A program made the position numbers and the translations under genes. The notes beneath the pieces were generated by a model, which was not told the DNA's origin, did not search any database, and was given only the letters and a program-made list of their open reading frames with translations. 64,000 bases of DNA from Anaerolineales bacterium UBA5195 (lineage in GTDB: Bacteria > Chloroflexota > Anaerolineae > Anaerolineales > Villigracilaceae): positions 1-64,000 of the forward strand of contig DHVZ01000012.1 in the NCBI GenBank assembly GCA_002412925.1, written 5' to 3'. Positions 7,773 to 16,425 of the stretch are shown here, piece after piece; within the stretch, counting starts at the first letter, position 1, and every line of letters starts with the position of its first letter.

Positions 7773-8543
7773 ATGAAGGATCAAAACGACTACAATGTCC
7801 GTGCAGTGGAGCGGGCGCTGCAAATATTAGGTTGTTTCGATAACGAACACCCTGAAAGAGGCATTTCTGAGATTGCCCAGGCGGTGGCTTTGCACAAGGC
7901 TACCGCGTATCGAATTGTGAGCACCCTCGTCAACTTTGGCTATCTTGAGCGAGCAGATGATGGGCAGAAGTACCGCTTGGGATTGGAATTGACACACCTG
8001 GGGTTCAAGGTGATCCACCGATTGGATTTACGGCGCGAGGCCTTACCCTACATGAAGCAATTGATCCAGCAATGGGATGAGACTTGTGACTTGTGCGTAT
8101 TTGACCGTGGCACGGTGCTTTACATCGAAGTGTTGCGAGGGAATCGGGCGCTCAACGTTGCTGCGGCGGTTGGCCAGCGCCTACCAGTTCATGCCACTGC
8201 CAGCGGCAAGTTGTTTTTGGCCTACCTTCCACCCAATGAACTGGATGCTATCCTGAGTCAACCGCTGCCTGCCTATACTGAAAATACCAAGACATCCCCG
8301 GATGAACTTCGCAAAGAGTTGGAAATCGTTCGCAATCAGGGATACGCGCTTGACACCGAAGGGTTCGAAGTGGGTGTATGCGCTGTCTCTGCCCCCATTT
8401 TCAATCGCCAGAAACATGTGATTGCCGCCATCGGTGGGCCTAGTCCAGTCAGCCGGATGACCCCGGAGCGCGTTCAGGAAATTGTGGTTGCGTTCAAAGA
8501 AGCCGCGCAAGCCATCTCGCGCCGCATGGGCTGGAATGGATAG
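7773..8543 (+). CDS. IclR-family transcriptional regulator
   Basis: 256 residues from ATG at 7773 (MKDQNDYNVRAVERALQILG); the earlier in-frame ATG at 7749 is less likely. An N-terminal winged helix (residues 8-70, with ISEIAQAVALHKATAYRIVS) is followed by the IclR effector domain, which shows the family signature CAVSAPIFNRQKHVIAAIGG (just before residue 230). IclR proteins sense small organic acids and mostly bind near-palindromic sites at promoters. The gene lies beyond the end of the leftward hydroxy-acid operon and is closed by its own terminator. It is a candidate for the regulator that binds the three shared dyads at 17.8, 17.9 and 61.3 kb; the IclR gene at 63.3 kb is the other. Confidence 0.93.
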   Translation: MKDQNDYNVRAVERALQILGCFDNEHPERGISEIAQAVALHKATAYRIVSTLVNFGYLERADDGQKYRLGLELTHLGFKVIHRLDLRREALPYMKQLIQQWDETCDLCVFDRGTVLYIEVLRGNRALNVAAAVGQRLPVHATASGKLFLAYLPPNELDAILSQPLPAYTENTKTSPDELRKELEIVRNQGYALDTEGFEVGVCAVSAPIFNRQKHVIAAIGGPSPVSRMTPERVQEIVVAFKEAAQAISRRMGWNG

Positions 8544-8574
8544 GCAAACCCGATAATATGTTCAAAGAAATTTT

Positions 8575-8617
8575 AGTACTCCCGATGATGTTGAAAATCA
8601 TCGGGAGTACTTTTTAT
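8575..8617 (+). terminator. strong rho-independent terminator of the IclR gene
   Basis: Perfect 15-bp stem AGTACTCCCGATGAT / ATCATCGGGAGTACT with a 7-base loop, followed by TTTTTATC. Confidence 0.92.
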
Positions 8618-8891
8618 CAATCTCAGGAAAGATGACTCGTGCTTCTTACAGTTCAGTTCTTGCTCTGTACGGCTCACAATTTACAATAACTGCCAATCCA
8701 ATACCCCCGCCAGATAATTTTATCTTTCGCTATCCAAATAGATTTTTTACTCACTTTTCGATAACCCACACCCCAGATTTACAATTTATTTCAGATACTT
8801 GTTCAGAGCGTTTTTGGAATCTCAAAATATACCCAATGAGTTTGTGGACTCAATGTATTCCACATCCATAGTCAGGAAAAATTGGCCGATG
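8618..8891. other. intergenic stretch between convergent transcription units
   Basis: AT-rich sequence between the IclR terminator and the malic-enzyme terminator. A 79-codon frame at 8632 has no ribosome site or recognisable features. Nothing else seen. Confidence 0.5.
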
Positions 8892-8933
8892 CACAAAAAT
8901 AGCGGTTGTGTTCAAAGAACGCAACCGCTATTT
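8892..8933 (-). terminator. rho-independent terminator of the malic enzyme operon
   Basis: Stem AAATAGCGGTTG / CAACCGCTATTT around a 13-base loop. Read leftward it ends in a T run (8895-8899). It lies 66 bases after the maeB stop. Confidence 0.85.
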
Positions 8934-8999
8934 CAGGTTATAAGGGCTGGAAGCTGTACGAAAAAACGTACACACGTTGCCCAATCCAAATAAGATTAT

Positions 9000-11261
9000 T
9001 TATTTCCGGTGCATTGCATCCATGACTGCTACGGCAGCCATCTGGACGATGGCGTTGACATCATCACCGGCTTGCAGGACATGGATGGGTGCGCCCATTC
9101 CGAGCAGGATTGGGCCAATGGCTTTGGCGTTGCCCAGGCGGGCCAGCAGCTTGTAGGCGATGTTGGCCGATTCGAGCGAAGGGAAGACCAACACATTGGC
9201 GTCCTTGACCGAGCTGAATGGGAAGCGTTCTTCCATCAGTTCGGGCACCACGGCAGTGTCCGCCTGCATTTCGCCATCCACCACGAAATCGCCGCGCTTT
9301 TTGGTCAGTTCCACGGCCTTGCTCACCTTTTCGGAGAGCGAGTGCGGGGTGGAGCCGAAGTTGGAGAAGGACAGGAAGGCCACGCGTGGTTCGATTTCCA
9401 TCTTGCGGGCGAAATCAGCAGCCAGGCAAGCAATTTCCGAGAGATCCTCGGCGCTTGGGTCAATGTTGACAGTGGCATCCGTGAAGAAGTAAGTCTTGTC
9501 ACCGATGATCATGATGTACAAACCCGCGGCGTGCGTCACACCTTCGGCCGTGTGGTGGATCTGTAATGCCGGGCGGATTACTTCGGGATACTCATGCGCC
9601 AGCCCGGCTACAAAAGCATCGGCATCGCCCATCTTGACCATCATTGCACCAAGTACGTTCGGGTCCTGGAGAAGCTGCTTGGCGTGTTTTAGGGTGATAC
9701 CTTTGCGTAGACGAATCTCGTAATAGGCCTGGATATATTTTTCGATTTTGTCGAAGCGATCGGGATCGATTACTTCTGGCTCGAAGGTTAAGCCGAGCAG
9801 TTTGGCTTTTTCAGTGATAATTTCCTGGCGTCCAATCAGCACGGGTGTGGCGATGCCCTCATCGACAATCTGGGCAGCGGCGCGGATGATCTTGGTTTCT
9901 TCTCCTTCACTGAAGACAACACGTTTCTTACCCTGGCTGGCACGGGCTTTGTCCATGATAAAGTACCGCACCTGTTCGCCCTTGCCGAGACGATAAGCCA
10001 GTTGTTCGCGATATTCATCGATATCAATTTTTTTGCGGGCTGCGCCGGTTTCCATGGCCGATTTGGCTACAGCCGGAGCTTCCCAGAGCAGGACGCGTGG
10101 ATCGAGCGGTTTGGGGATGATGTATTCGGGTCCGAACTTCATGCTGTCCACGCCGTAAGCGCGCAAGACGGAATCGGGCACATCTTCCTTGGCCAGTGCA
10201 CTTAGCGACTGTGAGGCGGCGAATTTCATTTCTTCGTTGATGGCCTTGGCGCGCACATCCAATGCACCGCGGAAAATGAAGGGGAAGCCGAGTACATTGT
10301 TGATCTGGTTGGGGTAGTCAGAGCGGCCGGTGGCGACGATCACATCCGGGCGGGCTTCTTTGGCTAGTTCATACTTAATTTCCGGGTCTGGGTTGGCCAT
10401 CGCAAAGATCAGCGGCGATTCGGCCATCGATTTAACCATCTCGGGGGTTAGAACATTGGCAATCGACAACCCGTAGAAGACATCTGCATCGCGGACGGCA
10501 TCGGCCAGGGTGCGGCGGTCGGTTTCAACGGTGAAACGTTCCTTATACTTGTTCATGCCCTCAGCGCGGCCTTTGTAAACCACACCTTTGCTATCACAGA
10601 GCATGATGTTTTCACGTTTGACACCCCAGCGGATGGCCAGTTCTGCGCAGGAGATGGCGGCCGCGCCTGCACCTGAGATGACCATGCGGATGTCGCTGTG
10701 TTTCTTGCCAATGATTTCCAGCGCATTGGCCAGCGCGGCAGAAGAAATAATGGCTGTGCCGTGCTGGTCATCATGGAAAACCGGGATATCGAGCATCTCC
10801 TTGAGTTTCTCTTCAATATAGAAACACTCAGGGGCTTTGATATCTTCCAGGTTGATCCCGCCGAAGGTTGGAGCGATACAGCGAGCCACGTTGATGATTT
10901 CATCCGGATCGTGGCTGTCGACTTCAATATCGAAGACATCCACATCCGCAAATTTCTTAAACAGCACCCCTTTGCCTTCCATAACAGGTTTGCCTGCCAG
11001 CGCCCCCCGGTCTCCCAGACCGAGGATAGCGGTGCCATTCGAAAGTACGGCCACCAGATTTCCTTTGGATGTGTACTCGTAGGCTGCCTCAGGATCTTTT
11101 TCAATTTCCAGAACCGGGACGGCTACACCAGGTGTATACGCCAGGCTCAGGTCACGCTGGGTATCCATCGGTTTGGTTGGGACAACTGCGATTTTCCCGG
11201 GCTTGCCCTTCAGGTGGTGATACTCCAGGGCATCTTCGCGGGTGACGGTTACTTTTGCCAT
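9000..11261 (-). CDS. maeB: NADP-type malic enzyme fused to a phosphotransacetylase-like domain
   Basis: 753 residues from ATG at 11261, preceded by GAGGAGG. Residues about 1-420 are a malic enzyme (TPGVAVPVLEIEKDP, SNGTAILGLGDRGALAGKPVMEGK, FHDDQHGTA, GAGAAAISCAELA, MANPDPE). The last about 320 residues are a PTA-like domain (RVVFSEGEETKIIRAAAQIV, VAGLAHEYPEVIRPALQI, FLSFSNFGS). This is the bacterial MaeB fusion, which decarboxylates malate to pyruvate and CO2; the PTA-like part is usually regulatory (acetyl-CoA sensing). It is the last gene of the hydroxy-acid operon, giving a route from malate to pyruvate. Confidence 0.95.
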   Translation of the reverse strand: MAKVTVTREDALEYHHLKGKPGKIAVVPTKPMDTQRDLSLAYTPGVAVPVLEIEKDPEAAYEYTSKGNLVAVLSNGTAILGLGDRGALAGKPVMEGKGVLFKKFADVDVFDIEVDSHDPDEIINVARCIAPTFGGINLEDIKAPECFYIEEKLKEMLDIPVFHDDQHGTAIISSAALANALEIIGKKHSDIRMVISGAGAAAISCAELAIRWGVKRENIMLCDSKGVVYKGRAEGMNKYKERFTVETDRRTLADAVRDADVFYGLSIANVLTPEMVKSMAESPLIFAMANPDPEIKYELAKEARPDVIVATGRSDYPNQINNVLGFPFIFRGALDVRAKAINEEMKFAASQSLSALAKEDVPDSVLRAYGVDSMKFGPEYIIPKPLDPRVLLWEAPAVAKSAMETGAARKKIDIDEYREQLAYRLGKGEQVRYFIMDKARASQGKKRVVFSEGEETKIIRAAAQIVDEGIATPVLIGRQEIITEKAKLLGLTFEPEVIDPDRFDKIEKYIQAYYEIRLRKGITLKHAKQLLQDPNVLGAMMVKMGDADAFVAGLAHEYPEVIRPALQIHHTAEGVTHAAGLYIMIIGDKTYFFTDATVNIDPSAEDLSEIACLAADFARKMEIEPRVAFLSFSNFGSTPHSLSEKVSKAVELTKKRGDFVVDGEMQADTAVVPELMEERFPFSSVKDANVLVFPSLESANIAYKLLARLGNAKAIGPILLGMGAPIHVLQAGDDVNAIVQMAAVAVMDAMHRK

Positions 11262-11348
11262 TGAAATCCTCCTCGAGTGAATGAAACACAATTATTATGC
11301 AAGAAAGTAACAAGTTTAGCCAAAAGCAAGTTAGCGTATGAGTCCAGA

Positions 11349-12455
11349 TTAAAAACCCAAATCATGCTCGGGGAGATTTAGTTCCTGCTGCAGCGCTTGC
11401 AAGGCTTTCTGCACACCGGGAGTGATTTCGACGCCTTCTGCCTGAACGCGCTGGGTGTTGTAGTATTCCTTTTCACCCGCGGTGTAGATGCGCGCCTGGC
11501 CGGGGACTTTGGGGGATGCGCGCAGTTCGCGCGTGATATTGCCGGTAATCTTTCTGAACTCGGCTAGTGGGATAAAGTTTTCCACATTCATCGCCAGGAA
11601 AAAGTGACCGATGCGCAGGAATTGCGGTTTGCCCTCGGCGTCCTCATCCGTCAGGCCCCAGAGATAGGTGCCGTTCTGGAACGAAGCCGACAGGATTTCG
11701 ACCAGCGTCGCCAGCCCGTAGCCTTTGTGGCCGCCCATCAGTTCGCCCATCCCGCCGACCGGCAGGAGCGCGACATTGCCTTTATCCATCTCTTTAATCA
11801 TACCGGCGCTGTCGGTCACGGATACACCCTCGCTGTTGACGACCCAGTTTTGCGGAATCGGTTTTTGGGCGCGGGCGGCAATTTCAATCTTTCCACGCGG
11901 GGCGACCGAGGTGGCGGCGTCGAACATATAGGGGAAGGCCTCGTCACTCGGCGCGGCGGCCGCAATCGGGTTGGTGCCGAGCATCGGGCGCACGCCATGC
12001 GTCGGGGCGATGCTCGGGTGGGCATTGGTCACGCTCATGCCGAACATGCCTTCTCTGGCGGCCATCAGCGGATAATAGCCCGCCACACCATAGTGGCTGG
12101 AATTGCGCACCGCCACCGCGCCCAAGCCGTACTGGCGCGCTTTTTCGATAGCCATTTTCATCGCGTGGTGGCCGACAACCATGCCCATGCCGTTGCCGCC
12201 ATCCAGCACGGCGGTCGTGGGTGAATCCTTGACGACCGTGATTTTCGTGACGGGCAGTTGCAGGCCCTTTTTCATGCGCTCATGATACATTTTCAGATGT
12301 GCGACACCGTGTGAGCGCACTCCCCATAAATCAGCGGTAATCAGCACATCGGCGATGATTTTCGCTTCGTCAAGGGGAGCGCCCATTGCCACCAGGGCCT
12401 GCTCCATGAACTCCACCAGCGTTTTGACGGGGACGTAGACACTATTTTCTGCCAT
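11349..12455 (-). CDS. Ldh2-family malate / L-lactate / sulfolactate dehydrogenase
   Basis: 368 residues. Start at 12455 has GGAG 7 bases upstream; an ATG four codons earlier has none. Family motifs: LITADLWGVRSHGVAHLKMY (residues 34-53), NSSHYGVAGYYPLMA with the catalytic His, MTNAHPSIAPTHG-like VTNAHPSIAPTHG, and GMGELMGGHKGYGLATLVEI. These are the non-Rossmann NAD(P)-dependent 2-hydroxyacid dehydrogenases (MDH2, ComC, YiaK). They interconvert malate, lactate or sulfolactate with the 2-oxo acid; substrate cannot be told by eye. Beside maeB and lactate-type genes, L-malate or L-lactate is most likely. Confidence 0.9.
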   Translation of the reverse strand: MAENSVYVPVKTLVEFMEQALVAMGAPLDEAKIIADVLITADLWGVRSHGVAHLKMYHERMKKGLQLPVTKITVVKDSPTTAVLDGGNGMGMVVGHHAMKMAIEKARQYGLGAVAVRNSSHYGVAGYYPLMAAREGMFGMSVTNAHPSIAPTHGVRPMLGTNPIAAAAPSDEAFPYMFDAATSVAPRGKIEIAARAQKPIPQNWVVNSEGVSVTDSAGMIKEMDKGNVALLPVGGMGELMGGHKGYGLATLVEILSASFQNGTYLWGLTDEDAEGKPQFLRIGHFFLAMNVENFIPLAEFRKITGNITRELRASPKVPGQARIYTAGEKEYYNTQRVQAEGVEITPGVQKALQALQQELNLPEHDLGF

Positions 12456-12487
12456 AATTTGCTCCATAACGTGATTAATTTAAGCGG

Positions 12488-12582
12488 AGACCCTAAAGGT
12501 TTCCTGGCTGGTCAAATTGTCTGGTCGAACTGCGTACTTTACCAGCCGGATGTCTAATCTGACACAGAAACCTTTAGGGTCT
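12488..12582. repeat. nested inverted repeat between operon genes
   Basis: 16-bp perfect arms AGACCCTAAAGGTTTC (12488-12503) and GAAACCTTTAGGGTCT (12567-12582) enclose a second pair, CTGGCTGGT and ACCAGCCGG. No T run follows in either direction. The arms resemble the 19427 hairpin, suggesting one dispersed family. Confidence 0.7.
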
Positions 12583-12590
12583 GGACAATA

Positions 12591-13973
12591 CTATTCCACG
12601 AACATTTTGCCGGGATTCAGGATATTCTGCGGGTCGAGCGCCTGTTTGAGGCTGCGCTGGATGGCGACGGAGACCGGCCCCAGGGCTTTTTCGAGATAGG
12701 GGCGTTTCAGCACCCCTACCCCATGCTCACCTGAGAGCGTCCCGCCGACTTCCAGGGCCAGGGCGAACTCCTCGGCCACCATCTGCTCGACTTTGTGCCA
12801 CTGTTCGGGTTGGCGTTTGTCGAACAGGATGTTTGGATGCAGGTTGCCATCCCCGGCGTGGCCGAAAATGACAATCGGTAGGCCATATTTGGCGCTGATG
12901 CCGCGCAGGCGCTGGATAACTTCCGGGATGGCGCTGCGCGGGACAGTGATATCCTCGCCCAGTTTGTTGGGCGCTTTGCGCGCCAGCGACGGCGAGATGG
13001 AGCGGCGCGCTTTCCACAGACTGGCGCGTTCGGTCTCGTTTTGGGCCATTTTCACGGTTTGCGCGCCCGTTTCGCGGCAGATTTTGGCCGCCGCCTCGAT
13101 TTCGTGCTGGACAGTTTGGTCATCGGCCCCGTCGGTCTCGATAATCAGCGAGGCCTCGACGTTGGTGTTCAAGCCCAGGTGCATGGCTTCTTCGATGCAA
13201 ACGAGGGCGGTCTGATCCATCAGTTCCAGCGAGGCCGGGACAATCCCGGCCGTCAGAATGGCGTTGACGGTGCGCGAGGCATCGGACAGGGCGGCGAACT
13301 CGGCCAGGGCGGTGCGGGCAAAGCGCGGTTTGGCAACCAACCTTAGCAGGGCCTCGGTAATAATGCCGAGCGTTCCCTCTGAGCCGGTGAACAACCCGTT
13401 CAGATCGTAGCCGGTCACATCCTTGATGGGCTTGCCGCCCGTTTTCAGGATGCGGCCATCGGCCAGGACAATCGTCAGACCCAGCACGTAGTCGCCGGTG
13501 ACGCCGTATTTCAGGCAGCGCGGGCCGCCCGCGTTACAGGCGATGTTCCCGCCGATGGTCGAATGGCGGATGCTGGAAGGGTCGGGCGGATAAAAAAGCC
13601 CGAGTTTTTCCACTGCGGCCTGGAGTTCGGCAGTCACCATGCCCGCTTCGACCCGCACAGTGGCGTTTTCAGTGTCAATCTCCAGGATGTGGTTCATGCG
13701 CGTCAGGCTGATTACGATGCCCCCGTTCGCCGCCGGGATGGAACCCGCTGCCAGCCCCGAACCCATGCCGCGCGCCACCACTGGCGTGCGCGTTTCGGCG
13801 GCCAGTTTGATTACTTCGCTGACCTGCTCGGTCGTGGCGGGCAGTACCACCACTTCGGGGAGACTTTCAGAGAAGGTACCATCGTAACTGTAGACCGCCA
13901 GATCCTCTGGCGTGTTTAGCACATATTCTTTGCCAATAGTTTTGACCAGGCGTTCGATGAAGTTTTTATCCAT
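12591..13973 (-). CDS. FAD-linked 2-hydroxyacid oxidase (GlcD / D-lactate dehydrogenase type)
   Basis: 460 residues. The FAD-binding PCMH domain covers about 35-210: VVLPATTEQVSEVIKLA, PVVARGMGSGLAAGSIP, PPDPSSIRHSTIGGNIACNA, NGLFTGSEGTLGIITEALLR. The C-terminal cap domain contains VIFGHAGDGNLHPNILFD and the family signature GGTLSGEHGVGVLKRPYL. It oxidises glycolate or D-lactate to the oxo acid and passes electrons to the Fe-S subunit encoded just upstream. Its ATG overlaps the GlcF stop (TAATG), indicating coupling. With the LarA-family racemase in the same operon, D-lactate or another D-2-hydroxy acid is a reasonable substrate. Confidence 0.93.
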   Translation of the reverse strand: MDKNFIERLVKTIGKEYVLNTPEDLAVYSYDGTFSESLPEVVVLPATTEQVSEVIKLAAETRTPVVARGMGSGLAAGSIPAANGGIVISLTRMNHILEIDTENATVRVEAGMVTAELQAAVEKLGLFYPPDPSSIRHSTIGGNIACNAGGPRCLKYGVTGDYVLGLTIVLADGRILKTGGKPIKDVTGYDLNGLFTGSEGTLGIITEALLRLVAKPRFARTALAEFAALSDASRTVNAILTAGIVPASLELMDQTALVCIEEAMHLGLNTNVEASLIIETDGADDQTVQHEIEAAAKICRETGAQTVKMAQNETERASLWKARRSISPSLARKAPNKLGEDITVPRSAIPEVIQRLRGISAKYGLPIVIFGHAGDGNLHPNILFDKRQPEQWHKVEQMVAEEFALALEVGGTLSGEHGVGVLKRPYLEKALGPVSVAIQRSLKQALDPQNILNPGKMFVE

Positions 13974-15250
13974 TATTTTTCACTCCTATACGCTTCATCC
14001 AGCAACGTAATCGGATGCACTACCCGAACTTTCATTTTGCGCTGTTGGATGCCAGTGTTCAATTGCATCTGGCATCCGGGACAGCCCGAGGCAATCACTT
14101 CCGCGCCAGTACTGGCGAGGTTTTCCATTTTACGGTCGAGTACTTCGAGCGAAGTTTTGTAGTGAGTAATAAGTTGGCTGCCAGCCGAGCCACAGCACCA
14201 ATCCGATTCGGGTAGTTCAACAAAGTCCAGCCCATCGATGAGCGACAACAATTCCCGGGGTTGTTTCCAGACCTTTTGGGCGCGGCGCAGGTGACAGGGA
14301 TCATGATAGGTTACCCGGGCCTCGACCCGTCCCTTGGGTTTTTCAAGAGGAATTTCGGCCAGGTACTCGCTCACATCCCTTACATTTTTGCTGAAATAAG
14401 CCGCACGATCGGCCCATTCTGGATCATCCTTAAGGTATTCGCCATATTCCTTGAGCGTGGATCCACAGGTGGCACAATCGGTAATAATCTCGTCCACATC
14501 CGCCTCAATAAAGAGGCGGATATTATGCTTGGCTTGCTCCTGCACTAGATCAAGGCGGCCATAACCGAGCGCTGGCATCCCACAGCACTGCACATCGGGG
14601 GGTGTGATGACTTCGCAACCATTGCGGCTCAAAACCCGCACCGTTGCGGCGCTTTCCTCGGCAAAGAGCAGGCTCTGGGCGCAACCCAGGAAAAAACCTA
14701 CCCGGTGTTTTGTCTTCCCTTGGGCCGGGGTTAGCACAGGCAACACCTGCCTCAATGGACGCTGTGGCAAGCGGGGAAGCATGGCTTCCATATCTCGCAG
14801 TTGACCCGGCAGGAGATGTGTCAGCCCCAGGGCATAAACCAGGCGGCGAATCCCCAAGTTTTGATACAGCCGCAGCGGTAGCGTTGCAAGCTCCATCCGC
14901 CAGGGGTGCGGGATCAAACCCTCAAACAGGGTTTTTTTCCACTCAGTGGGTTTCTGTTGTTCCTGGACATGGCGCATCGCAATCGACAATTCGGCGGGTT
15001 TGATGCCGACCGGGCAAATATCGTTGCAGGCCATGCAGGCGAAGCAGCCGTACATCTGCTCGTACAGGTTGGGGGTCAATTCGAGTTCGCCGTCCAGCCC
15101 TTTGCGGGCCAGCGCCACCCGCCCGCGCGGTGAGGCGGCTTCTTTCAGGCTGACCTGGTAGGAGGGACAGACCGCCAGGCACAGGCCGCAGCGAATGCAG
15201 TTCAGGTAAGCGCTTTCATCAGGTTTTTCAATATCCGGTAAAGAATTCAT
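13973..15250 (-). CDS. Fe-S subunit of 2-hydroxyacid oxidase (GlcF type)
   Basis: 425 residues. Two ferredoxin-like [4Fe-4S] motifs are near the N terminus (CIRCGLCLAVCP at about 18-29, CFACMACNDICP at about 68-79). Two CCG domains follow (VQCCGMPALGYGR near 222 and DWCCGSAGS near 350, with HDPCHLRRAQ and SGCPGCQMQL). This is the standard GlcF/LutA-like electron-transfer subunit that accepts electrons from the flavoprotein and delivers them to the quinone pool or another acceptor. It is coupled to the following GlcD-type gene by a stop/start overlap. Confidence 0.93.
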   Translation of the reverse strand: MNSLPDIEKPDESAYLNCIRCGLCLAVCPSYQVSLKEAASPRGRVALARKGLDGELELTPNLYEQMYGCFACMACNDICPVGIKPAELSIAMRHVQEQQKPTEWKKTLFEGLIPHPWRMELATLPLRLYQNLGIRRLVYALGLTHLLPGQLRDMEAMLPRLPQRPLRQVLPVLTPAQGKTKHRVGFFLGCAQSLLFAEESAATVRVLSRNGCEVITPPDVQCCGMPALGYGRLDLVQEQAKHNIRLFIEADVDEIITDCATCGSTLKEYGEYLKDDPEWADRAAYFSKNVRDVSEYLAEIPLEKPKGRVEARVTYHDPCHLRRAQKVWKQPRELLSLIDGLDFVELPESDWCCGSAGSQLITHYKTSLEVLDRKMENLASTGAEVIASGCPGCQMQLNTGIQQRKMKVRVVHPITLLDEAYRSEK

Positions 15251-15285
15251 AAGTTTTCACCAATTGGTTCTGAAATGGTCAAAGT

Positions 15286-15414
15286 TTTTAATGCAAAGTC
15301 GCCAAGCCGCCAAGATTTTTAAGCAAATTCTCCGTTTTCGCCTGCTTCTGAGCGCGAGTTTTTTGTGTAAAAAATATAATAAACCTTAGTGCCTTGGCGT
15401 TTTTGCGTTAAGGT
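15286..15414. repeat. inverted pair of CGCCAAG-type dispersed repeats
   Basis: TGCAAAGTCGCCAAGCCGCC (within 15286-15324) and, inverted, ACCTTAACGCAAAAACGCCA (within 15383-15414) share the pattern GCAAA..CGCCAAG. They lie in the spacer between two co-directional genes. Repeats of this kind are widespread in bacterial genomes; a role as mRNA hairpin is possible. Confidence 0.55.
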
Positions 15415-15434
15415 TTTTAGTTTTTGCAGTGCAT

Positions 15435-16412
15435 TCACCAACCAAACATATCAAGCAGGGCTTTAAGAATTCCGCCCTCGTGACGATCATACAGCGTGAA
15501 GGCATTGCCCGCCTCGCGGATGGGCAACCGGTGCGTTACCAGCGGTTCCAGTTCAGCGCGATGGGCGAGGTACAGATCACGCGCCTGAACCAAGTACTCG
15601 CTCCACACGGGCGTAACACAGGCCACGAGGTGCGCGTTTTTGCGAAAAAAAGTCTCGTATTCGAGGGAGTACACCGGCTGGTCAGGAACGCCAAAGGCTA
15701 GCACCGTGCCCTGCTGTCTGACCAAGGCCAGGCAGTCGTTGAGCGTTTCCACCTGATGGCCAACGGCTTCCACACAAATCTCGGGCGGATTCCAGAAGCT
15801 GGAATTTTGCCGGGAACAATGCAGGATTTCGATGCTGCGCCCAGTGAGTGTTTCTGTTGCCCCAAGTGTTTTGGCCATCTGGCAACGCTGTTCTAGCGAG
15901 TCAATGCCTACCACTCGCTCCGCACCGCGTTTTTTGAGTACCCAGCAAAAGAACAGGCCGATGGAACCGAGGCCGATCACAGCCACCGACTTTCCAGCGA
16001 CGCTTCCCAGCCGGTCTACAGCGTTGATAACCGTGGAAAGGGGTTGAATCAGGCAACTCGTGCCATTGTCATCCAAGTCGTTGGGCAGGTTGACCGCTTT
16101 CTCGGCACGAGCGACAAAAAGCTCGGCCAGCCCCTGATCGCCCTCGGGAATAGCAATCACCCGGTCAGAAGGTTGGAACCGGGGCGAGGTGCTTTCAACC
16201 ACCCGCCCAACACACTCATGAATTGGCGCAGCCACCGGTAAGGGATAGGTTTTATGCCGTTTACTGCCAGTGAAAAAGGGAATGTCGCTACCGCACATCG
16301 AGACCCAGTTTGGCTGAACTAAGATGCGTTCAACCCCGTCCACTTCCAGGCTAGGAGCGGGAACTTCCACCTGTTGGAATGTGCGGGGTTGGGTAACTTG
16401 CAGCGCTTTCAT
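15435..16412 (-). CDS. zinc-type alcohol dehydrogenase (MDR family)
   Basis: 325 residues starting MKALQVTQPRTFQQVEVP after a GGAGGAG ribosome site. The MDR N-terminal catalytic domain has CGSD at residues about 41-44, IHECVGRVVE (catalytic zinc region) and DRVIAIPEG. The Rossmann domain has VAVIGLGSIGLFFCWVLKKRGAERVVGIDS near 140-170. The four-cysteine structural zinc loop is missing, so it belongs to the shorter sorbitol/threonine-dehydrogenase-like branch lacking that site. Substrate unknown; it lies 13 bases after the LarA-family gene and probably oxidises a hydroxy acid, polyol or related compound. Confidence 0.88.
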   Translation of the reverse strand: MKALQVTQPRTFQQVEVPAPSLEVDGVERILVQPNWVSMCGSDIPFFTGSKRHKTYPLPVAAPIHECVGRVVESTSPRFQPSDRVIAIPEGDQGLAELFVARAEKAVNLPNDLDDNGTSCLIQPLSTVINAVDRLGSVAGKSVAVIGLGSIGLFFCWVLKKRGAERVVGIDSLEQRCQMAKTLGATETLTGRSIEILHCSRQNSSFWNPPEICVEAVGHQVETLNDCLALVRQQGTVLAFGVPDQPVYSLEYETFFRKNAHLVACVTPVWSEYLVQARDLYLAHRAELEPLVTHRLPIREAGNAFTLYDRHEGGILKALLDMFGW

Positions 16413-16425
16413 CGGTCTCCTCCCA

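Noticed and set aside
7407..7823. 138-codon reverse-strand frame
   Set aside because: Covers the IclR promoter and start region; no ribosome site or protein-like pattern.
8632..8871. 79-codon forward frame after the IclR terminator
   Set aside because: No ribosome site and low-complexity composition; lies between two terminators.
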